Assembly (NCBI RefSeq): GCF_029784155.1
Contig: NC_073693.1
Location: 284,242,875-284,306,874, forward strand
Direction: 5' to 3'
DNA: 64,000 bases
From: Uranotaenia lowii
Taxonomy: Eukaryota; Arthropoda; Insecta; Diptera; Culicidae
The notes under the pieces are model-generated. The model was not told the origin of the DNA and did not search any database. It saw only the letters and a list, made by a program, of their open reading frames with translations. The translations under genes and the position numbers were made by a program. Positions 56,273 to 64,000 of the stretch are shown piece after piece. The stretch's first letter is position 1. Every line of letters begins with the position of its first letter.

Positions 56273-59200
56273 AATTTCCTATCATCTCATTTGATAGCTT
56301 ATAATATATTCTTTATAGGGATGGTCTTATCTTATCTGTAGCTTCTATCGTTTTTGAGATATTGAAAAAACAAAACCAGTTTTTTTGGCAAAAATTGCCA
56401 AATTTTCGAAAAAGGGGGGGCTGTTATTTGAGGGAGGGTGGTCCGATTCCCCCAAAACTTTGGATTTTTCTTATTAACGTTATAATAAGTCACCCTACTG
56501 ATTTTGAGCGAAATCGAAGAGGGTCGTTGCATTTTCATGGTCACTTGGTATGGAATGACCCATATATAAAACAACCAGGATCGAAGCCTTCGAAAATACT
56601 GTGAAATACTTGATTAAGTGCGTGTGCCCTTAAGGTCATGGGAAACTTATCAACTTCTTTCTTGAAACTTAAATCTATTTTTGGAGAACATTGTATTTCA
56701 TCAATTGCAAAATCAAACATGTTTTCCTCAGGACTGTTGTAAGTGTCTATGGTAATAAACACTTTGTAGTTATTCAAAAATTTTATCTCCGGGCCTAGTT
56801 CAAATAAAAGGTCCAACTTGTCAATAAGTCTATTGTTTCTGCTCTGGAATCTAAACAACTGGCGTAGATTATGCTCCAAAAAATTAAGTTCGAGTGGCAT
56901 CACTCCTGCGATGACTTCTAAACTCATTGTATGAGTGGACATAAGGCTTCCTAGAGCTATTCTCAAACAGCGAAATTGAATACGAGCTAATTTTTGTAAA
57001 TGGCAGTTAGCAGCACTAGAAAAGCAAAAACATCCATACTGTAAGATAGATAAAATTGTTGTTTTATACTATGTAATTAAATCAAGAGGATGCGCACCCC
57101 ACCATGATCCCGTTACTGTTTTGAGAAAATAAACTCGCCTTTGACATTTCTTTACTATATAGTCAACATGTTTACGCCATAGAAGTTTTGTGTCAAACCA
57201 TATTCCTAAATATTTCACTGAAAAGGACCTTTCAAATTGACTTCCTTTCATATTCAAAGATATATTAAGTGGCAATTTTTTCTTAGAAAATATCATCAAC
57301 TCTGATTTTTGTGCTGAGAATTCAATACCTAAATTGTCTGCCCAATTGCTCAGATTGTTTAATGATAGCTGTAATTTTTCTTCAGAATCTTTAATGTTCT
57401 TGCCAGACTTATATATGACACTATCATCAGCAAATTGTATCATGTTAACCCCTGGATATAAACAAGAATCTATATCCCTCACATAAAAATTATATAAAAA
57501 TGGACTCAATGTTGATCCTTGTGGTAGGCCTAAAAAGCTTGTCCTCTGACATTTGAATTTACTGTTAATGTAAAAATGCATTTCTTTTCTTTTCATCAAG
57601 TTATACAGGAATTCAACTAATTTAGATGGAACACCTTTGTTTGCTAACTTTGAGCAAAGAATCTCGATATTCACTGAATCATATGCCCCTGTTATATCTA
57701 AAAACACTGCAGGTACGTCTTCTTTCTTAACAAAACTAGTTTGTATGTCTATAGTTAGTTCAGCCAAACAATCTTGAGTGCTCTTGTTTTTCCTAAAACC
57801 AAATTGTGTTTGTGACATAATATTATTCTTTTCTGCCCAATTTTCAAGTCTGTTCAATATAATCCTTTCCATGGATTTCCTAGGACAAGGTAATAAGCTA
57901 ATTGGTCGATAAGACCGGTGATTACAGGAAGGTTTTCCGGGTTTTAATATCGGAACAACTTTAATCAATCTCCATTTCTCAGGGACAATATTTACTTCAA
58001 TAAATTTATTGAATAAATATAGTGAAAGCTTTTTGCAGCAATCTGGCATATTTTGTAGAAGTTTAAATTTGATTCCATCCAAACCAGATGCAGTGTTTGA
58101 GCTTGAAAGTAGAGCTGAAGAAAGTTCTATCATTTTAAATGGAGCACTTAATTCTTCAAAAACAATTTCATTTTTGAATTCATCGGCTGGTTTGTTCACA
58201 AAATCAGGACAAACTTTCATAGCAAACTCTTCTACCCAATCCTCAGAATATCTTTCATTGTTACTATGATTGCTGTTACGTAAATTCCTAGCAGTACGCC
58301 AAAGATAAGACAATGCAGTAGTTCTGGAAAATGATGAGAGTTTGTCTTTCCAATAAGATTTTTTCTTGTTTTGGAACATTTTCCTACACTCATATTCAAG
58401 CTGTTGATATGATTTAAAATGTTCAATTTTACCAGTTTTTCTGAACTTTTTAAATGCGTATTTTTTTTCATTATACTTTGCGAAGCTTCACTATCCCACC
58501 ATGGCTGTCCTCTTCGTCTAGATTTAAAATTTGAATTGAATGGTTTAGTTTGTGCTTTCAAAGCACAATCAAGAATACTTTGGTTCAAAAAATTGTATAC
58601 TTCTTCAAAGTTGTGAATATTTTGAGTTGAATCTTCATATTCAGTTATTTTATCTGACAAAAAGTTTTGATATTTCAACCAGTCAATATTTTTTGTTAAA
58701 TCATAAAGAAAATTAAATCCTTCTACAGTCTTATCACTCACAAACGTTGTGAAAATGGGCAAATGATCGCTGCCGTTCAAATCCTCTATTATCGTCCATG
58801 AACAAGGCAGCGCCAAGGAATTCTCGAAGCTGGAGCACCTATTCGAGTAACATGTCCATCGTTCAAAATTGTTAGGTTTTCTTCATCACATAAGTCATAA
58901 ATAGCCAAAGCTCTAGTGTCATCGTAGGATTCGCCCCACGCAGTTCCATGAGAATTTAAGTCACCGAACAGAAATCTTGGTTCAGGAATAAGATTCAGTA
59001 ATTGCTTAGCATGTTCTTTTGACAACTTGTATGGATTTGGTGGTATGTACCAAGATGAAACGGTGAAATGAAAATTTGCTGTTCTACAAGAGATTGAGAC
59101 TTCTTCTATTTTTCCGAATTGTGGTATATCAAGTTTATGAAATTCAATTCCATTTCTAATACCTATCAGCACACCACCATAGGGTGTTTCGCGATCTCTT

Positions 59201-59359
59201 CTCACAATGTTATATCCAGCAATACAAAAGTCCAGTTCTGCAGTTAACCACGTTTCAGATATGCAGAAAATGTCAACGTGGTGATCATTTAACAAAACAA
59301 TCAAAGACTCCTTTCTTGGAACTATACTTCTTGCATTCCATTGTAAAAAAATAATTTTT

Positions 59360-62031
59360 CTATCCATTGAAACTAACAAAAGATGCAATGAGGGGCCATT
59401 TACAACATAACTTTTCGAAAATACATTTGATGAGGGGCATAAATTTGAAAACTATTGCTTTAATATATTCAGGTATTTCAAAAGCGTCACATATTGTTAC
59501 GACGGCTAGCTCAGTCACTCGTTACCTCAGGGTCGGCTTCACTTGCTAGGGAGTGGACAAACGACCTGGGGAGGAAGGGGCAAGCAAAATGGTGGAACTA
59601 GAACCCAAAATGTACAAGGGGGTTTCGGACACGTTACTGACAAAGCGACATATACATTCTAACAATTTATTTTGGGTTTCATTTTAAAGGAAAGGGTTGA
59701 GGGATTAGGGAACGTTGGGGCCCATTTACAAACTGGTTACTTGCCGGCGTATGATGGCGGGATCCTGAGCGACATCGATGGCCATGTGCTTCGATTGGAT
59801 GGTGGTTGGGTCGTGTGGTCCTCCCGGGGAATGCCTGGTCCGTGGACGCACGCGGTGATACCAGCGCCACGGAGGGTCCGTTCCGAGGCCGAACTACCAG
59901 CGCGCCCTACTTTCCCGACCGGTAATGCACTGACGGATCTATCGGGATTGCAGGGTAATTCCTCCTCCCGATGACTCGGTTGAAGGCGCGCCAAGCTTAC
60001 CTCCACGGTCTGCAGCGCCGGAACTAGGGGCAGGGTGATAGCCCGGACCTTCGGAACAATCAATCGGCTGGACCGAGATCTGTGTGTGGTCGTAGGGTCC
60101 TTGGAGCTGGGACCGGATGGGGCCGTTAGATGGCTGGGCCCGTTGGTTGTCTTCCAGAGGTGTCCTTGGAGACCGGACTGGTCTGAGGAAGTTGCTTCGA
60201 TCGGTGTCAGGCAGCTGATGCGACTCGTGCCTTCTACGAACCACGTGGTTCTTTTTGCTTACTGGTTTGCAGGCGGACGGATTTGGACGTCCGCACCGAT
60301 CAGCGACCACACTTTAATTGACCCGTTTTCTTTCAGCGCGTCTTCTCGCTCGCTCCGGAAACGTCATCGAAGAAGGGTTGCCAGTATTCCGGCCGAACGA
60401 TGATGTTGTCTCTGAGTTCTGACAAATGAGGGATGGGGGACATTGGTTGGGACGAGGGACCTAAGTATCTTTACTAATTTCCCTAACTGTTATACAATGC
60501 AAAATCCGAGGCCCCTGCACATGAAGGTTCGTATTTAAACTGTTGCGACGGTTAGTCCGTAACAATATAAACTCAATAATATTCTGAATGGAAAATGTTT
60601 CAGTAGAAACCGTTTGAGGGGGTTCTGTTACAACGTGTGTTGCAGTTTCAGGAGTTTTTTCTTTCAAATTTCTTGATTTTGTTGTGTGTATTTCGTTATT
60701 TATTTGAGTGAAACCTGAAATCGAAGTTCCAGGAGGATCTAATGGAGGGAATGATATTTCTGGATTTGTGTTAGTTTTTGATATAATTTTAGGCTCTTTT
60801 CTCAAAATTTTGGGACGAGTTAACTGCTTTCTTTTTCTCGGATTAAAAGTGTCAGAAACATTGAGATCGGGTTCTTCATCACATTCTGACATTTCTGAAG
60901 AAAGAACATCAAATCGATTGTTAAGATTCAAAAAATTAGTTTCATCAGATTTTCTTAAAACATCTGCGTACGAAAATTTGTTTGATTCTTTAACAGTTTT
61001 CCTCCATTCACTTTTAGCTTTCCGGTACATTGGACAATCTTTAATGCTCAAATGATGGGTGTTGCAATGAAAACACAAGTTTTCCTTAATCGTACACTCT
61101 TCCCCAGTGTGATTTTCACCACATTTCCCACATTTTATTTGTTCGCACAATACTTCGCTGTGTGATTAAGCTGCCTACATCTTTCACAGTACATGAGTTT
61201 TGGAATGTAAGCACGTACCGGTAACAAAACTTTCTCAATTTCGACAAATTCCGGCAACACAGTACCTTCAAACACGACCCGAATAGATGCTGATAAACTA
61301 TAAACTTTTTCATCTCCAACAACAATGACGTCGTATAAGCGATTACAATCAAGAATGCGAACCGGTGCGATAGCACCATTACGCCACCTTCCCTGACAAA
61401 AAGCAGGAAGATCTTTAAGATTGACATATCCATCAACAACTACCCCAGCAGTTTCAACCTCAAGGCTTGGAATGTACACATTATATTCTAATGTAAAAAG
61501 AAGATTACTAACTATCTCATTAGCATGTTTTCTCTGTCCCACCAACACACGAAGTCGATTAAAAGCTGTTTTCTTTATTTCCAAAATTGATGAATAATGT
61601 TTATGTAGTTCTTTAGATATTGTTATTACATTGAGCGGTTTTTGTTTAGGTTTGAAAAAAACTTGATACGGTCCCGAACATGTTTCAGGATACTTTTTCA
61701 TTCTAATAGAATCCGACTGTGGAGATTGAGGGTTTTGGGAACCAATCGGTACTTGATCAGCAGAGGATTGAAAAGTAAGGCGAAGTGAGGAAATTTCAGG
61801 AGATGATTGTGAGGATGAGCATGGGGAATCAGTTGGTAAAGCAGGAGTCAGCATTGGAAGTGGCGAAGTAAGCGATGATACCAATAATGGCGGTTCAGAT
61901 GAAACACGTGGTTGAGAATCTACTGTTAAACCCGTTGTCGGTTGAACACTGTGGTGTGATGCGTGAGTCAAGTTGTTATTGTGGTCACTGGGGGTCCCCG
62001 CAAATGGGGATCCCCCGCTCTTATCTCCCAT
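59360..62031 (-). pseudogene. LINE ORF1 (gag-like, CCHC zinc knuckles), split by a solo LTR
   Basis: Starts MGDKSGGSPFAG at 62031 with a Ser/Pro-rich N-terminus. A central region (KTAFNRLRVLVGQRKHANEI) resembles LINE ORF1/gag. Then come three zinc-knuckle-like motifs, YCERCRQLNHTAKYC, CGKCGENHTGEEC and CFHCNTHHLSIKDC, expected to bind nucleic acid and package the LINE RNA. A one-base frameshift lies at about 61140, between knuckles 1 and 2. The frame then runs into the LTR insertion at 60564. With the LTR and one ATAT copy left out, it continues in frame beyond 59495 to a TAG at 59362-59360, overlapping the ORF2 ATG. Confidence 0.8.
59495..60564. mobile_element. Solo LTR, 1070 bp, with ATAT target duplication
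   Basis: Starts TGTTACGACGG and ends AGTCCGTAACA (TG...CA). ATAT occurs immediately before (59491-59494) and after (60565-60568) as a 4-bp target duplication. Composition is clearly GC-richer than the LINE around it. No gag/pol is present, so it is a single LTR left by recombination between the two LTRs of a Ty3/gypsy- or Bel/Pao-type element. Frames of 100-120 codons on both strands are chance. It splits the LINE ORF1, whose frame is restored without it. Confidence 0.85.
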
Positions 62032-62243
62032 TTGATAGCAAACAATAAAAGCTTCAATCGAATTTTATATTTGAGTTGCTGTACTTATCTTCTTTTTTTT
62101 TTTTTTTTTTTGATGAGATGCGGTGATAGGCCTTCTGGTAGTTATATCCAAGGTCAGCTCAGCACTATTGTTCTTAGTTCTTTGTTCGGAGGAGCTAAAA
62201 TAAAACCGTCTATCTTCACCGACTGTTGAACAACGAATCCTAG

Positions 62244-62652
62244 TTTTGAACTTAAAACTTAACCTAAAGTTATAACATTTTCAAAAAATCGCACTCAATA
62301 TTCAAAGCCTATCATCTCGGGATAGGGTGGACCAAATCTCAAAATTTGAGTGGCATTAGAATTCCTGTTCTTTACTTCTCAAAACACAATCAAAAAAATT
62401 TGTGAAAAAATTCAAGAATGTATTTTTAATTAATAAAATAGACACTTGAGTTATCGTCCAAAAGTTTGGGATCACCTCTTTGTATGGTGAGTTTGGGATC
62501 ATTCTTATAAAAACATGCAAATTTATTTTATTCATATCTTTCTCATCTAACTCCGTATTGCAGATCTGAAGGGTTCATTTGGAAGCTAAGAAATTGTAGT
62601 TTTTTAATAAATTAATTCAAAAATTATATAAAAACTTTTGGCCGGCAGTGTA
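62244..62652. mobile_element. Right part of the split mariner-type MITE
   Basis: It begins with the TTTTGAAC duplication (62244-62251) and ends AAACTTTTGGCCGGCAGTG followed by TA (62651-62652), matching 50051 in inverse. An additional internal TIR-like word, GTCCAAAAGTTTGGGATCACC at about 62456, resembles the left terminus. This part may therefore itself contain a second, partly overlapping MITE (62450-62652). Confidence 0.6.
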
Positions 62653-63614
62653 CAACTTCACTAAAAACGTTATTTTTAATTAAGTATTATCCTATACTAT
62701 TATAACACTTTAATTTCTATCATGAATATCCCAAACACTTTCGCTATTAGTCAGCTCTATAAAAAAAATAGTTTAAACTTTTTCGTGTTAACTTACTTGT
62801 AGTTCATTTTTGTTAAGCTTATGTAAAAAGGTTTGGAATGTTTTATATTGGTTCTGAATTATGCCCTAATTAAAAATTCGTACTTTTGTTAATTTTTTGA
62901 TTTTGAAACAATGTTTTGGTGATTTCAGGTCTAAAAATGGAACATGAAAGTCGAAAGTCGCCTATTTTTGGACTCAAATTTTCCGATTTTCCATTGATTT
63001 TCTTTTATTTTAGGATATATAAGTAGTATAGTTCATATTCTTCACAATGATAGTAATTTCCTTTCAAACTTTGGCTTGGAAAGGCAAATACGAGATTTTT
63101 CCTTATTCACTCTTATTTCTCAAAACGCGACCCACTATTTGAGCTGTCTGATTTACCACTAATGAGGAGGTACATTTTTAATAGCGGTATGGTAGGATTC
63201 AGAAAGAATGAGAGTTCATTGTTTGCATAGGAGTATCATTATACTTTGCTAACACAATTGGTTATTAACGATTTCCGATATTTTAGGACTAAAAAAAAAA
63301 TTCCAAATGCAACACGAAAACAAAACCTCAGACATGTCTGTGTCAAGTTTGAATGCATTTCTGATTGACATGAATGAACACGTGCTCCCGAACTGGTTGA
63401 CCCAGTTGATATGATTCATTTGATTGTTTTCCTTTCTTCGTGGGGAACTACTTAGGTGTTGAATAACAATAATGTATGTCGTTAACGATATTTTTTTCGG
63501 TCTGCAACATACTACACAGGCTTATTAATATGCAAGAAAGGTGCAACACGGAAGCAATTGTTCTGAGTGATTTCTTGTTTAGTTGCCTGACGAGTTTACT
63601 GAAACTGATCGATA
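62653..63614. other. AT-rich DNA, no gene recognised
   Basis: Sequence beyond the nested block shows no exon, RNA gene or transposon terminus that I can support. Confidence 0.45.
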
Positions 63615-64000
63615 NNNNNNNNNNNNNNNNNNNNNNNNNNNNNNNNNNNNNNNNNNNNNNNNNNNNNNNNNNNNNNNNNNNNNNNNNNNNNNNNNNNNNN
63701 NNNNNNNNNNNNNNNNNNNNNNNNNNNNNNNNNNNNNNNNNNNNNNNNNNNNNNNNNNNNNNNNNNNNNNNNNNNNNNNNNNNNNNNNNNNNNNNNNNNN
63801 NNNNNNNNNNNNNNNNNNNNNNNNNNNNNNNNNNNNNNNNNNNNNNNNNNNNNNNNNNNNNNNNNNNNNNNNNNNNNNNNNNNNNNNNNNNNNNNNNNNN
63901 NNNNNNNNNNNNNNNNNNNNNNNNNNNNNNNNNNNNNNNNNNNNNNNNNNNNNNNNNNNNNNNNNNNNNNNNNNNNNNNNNNNNNNNNNNNNNNNNNNNN
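63615..64000. other. Assembly gap running off the window
   Basis: At least 386 ambiguous bases to the window end. Confidence 0.98.

Larger units (their letters stand above)
51270..56564. mobile_element. TA-flanked inverted-repeat transposon inside the LINE RNase H domain
   Basis: TATGGGTCATTCCATACCAA, then GTGACCATGAAAAT, at 51270 is inverted at 56564 leftwards. TA at 51268-51269 and TA at 56565-56566 are the target duplication. The TA choice (not TATA) is proved by the LINE frame, since dropping the element and one TA restores CFIYTDGS. A 7-base deletion (GCAACGA) distinguishes the left repeat from the right. The element proper is non-coding apart from later insertions (LINE fragment, palindrome, copia). 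The TA duplication suggests a Tc1/mariner-mobilised MITE. Confidence 0.85.
50426..59367 (-). pseudogene. LINE ORF2 (endonuclease, RT, RNase H), broken
   Basis: Starts at ATG 59367-59365 (MDRKIIFLQWNARSI), not at the upstream in-frame Met. The apurinic endonuclease has QWNARS, ISETW, DLNSHGTAWG and SDHLPIF. The RT shows FLDITGAYDSV, LPQGSTLSPFLYNFYVRDI and the catalytic FADD. RNase H shows YTDGS, AEMIAIYHSCEYI, CSDSMSSL and PSHCGILGNEKADHLAKQ. A CDCGK...DHVVWHC zinc motif is at the C-terminus; stop at 50428-50426. Damage consists of a frameshift near 58805-58830, another at an 8-T run near 58455, a TAG at 57071-57069, and a transposon cutting between I and Y of the first RNase H motif. Catalytic residues are otherwise conserved. 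Confidence 0.85.
50167..62243 (-). mobile_element. LINE (RNase H-bearing, I/LOA/R1-type group), interrupted twice
   Basis: A minus-strand non-LTR retrotransposon runs from a 5' UTR near 62243 to a 3' A-tail (ten A preceded by AATAAAGG) at 50167-50176. The 8-bp sequence TTTTGAAC lies at both borders (50159-50166 and 62244-62251) as a candidate target duplication. ORF1 has gag-like zinc knuckles. ORF2 has an endonuclease, reverse transcriptase and RNase H. The body is interrupted by a solo LTR (59495-60564) and by a 5.3-kb DNA transposon (51270-56564). Without them it would be about 5.7 kb, normal for the group. It is inactive, with a stop and several frameshifts in addition to the insertions. 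A 20-base T run at about 62092-62111 (A on the sense strand) lies in the 5' UTR. Confidence 0.85.

Noticed and set aside
59672..60403. Several 100-123 codon frames on both strands
   Set aside because: They fall inside the solo LTR and reflect its GC-rich composition.

Overview
The window is about 64 kb of AT-rich, repeat-dense eukaryotic DNA, almost certainly from a dipteran and most likely a mosquito. This rests on a Tm1-type tropomyosin N-terminal exon, an insect juvenile-hormone-binding/Takeout-like gene, mosquito-type DD37E mariner relics, RNase H-bearing LINEs, a Helitron and many MITE/foldback elements. Three runs of N (7615-8114, 40115-40614, and 63615 to the end) are assembly gaps; the two internal ones are exactly 500 bases, a conventional placeholder size.

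Host genes are sparse, and all the clear ones lie on the + strand. They are a tropomyosin exon with its 3' splice site (11801-12145); a large exon for an unrecognised, probably nuclear, low-complexity protein (ATG 16615, donor at 18265); a possible TATA/Inr promoter with an exon holding only ATG-AC before a donor (21464-21551); and two exons of a secreted JHBP/Takeout-family protein (40659-40737 and 40826-40947). None of these genes shows its 3' exons here, so all must have very long introns or continue in gaps or beyond the window. A minus-strand spliced transcript with two introns and an AATAAA signal is supported at about 25220-25566; it shows no clear coding potential.

Layout: 1-3340 degenerate GAATTCTGAGTT satellite with a MITE inside; 3.3-8.1 kb intergenic DNA with a Helitron relic and a candidate first exon; 9.0-10.0 kb dead mariner carrying a LINE-tail insertion; 10.9-18.3 kb tropomyosin exon, a 1.1-kb 13-bp satellite, foldbacks and the unknown gene; 19.9-20.9 kb second mariner relic with terminal repeats and TA duplications; 22.9-24.9 kb LINE fragment against a foldback; 25-38 kb mostly foldback DNA elements, tandem duplications and an ~80-bp minisatellite; 40.6-40.9 kb JHBP-like gene; 41.5-49 kb DNA transposons and a Helitron.

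The most striking region is 50051-62652, a nested set of transposons whose order can be read from target duplications and restored reading frames. A mariner-type MITE (ends CACTGCCGGCC) is split by a 12-kb LINE. The LINE's ORF1 is split by a 1070-bp solo LTR, and its ORF2 RNase H domain is split by a TA-flanked inverted-repeat transposon. That transposon in turn contains a + strand LINE fragment, a small palindromic MITE and a copia element. The copia element has two identical 164-bp LTRs, perfect AATTT target duplications and an initiator-tRNA primer site. Its single open 862-codon reading frame lacks a recognisable integrase and has altered reverse-transcriptase catalytic motifs, so it looks like a recently mobilised non-autonomous derivative.
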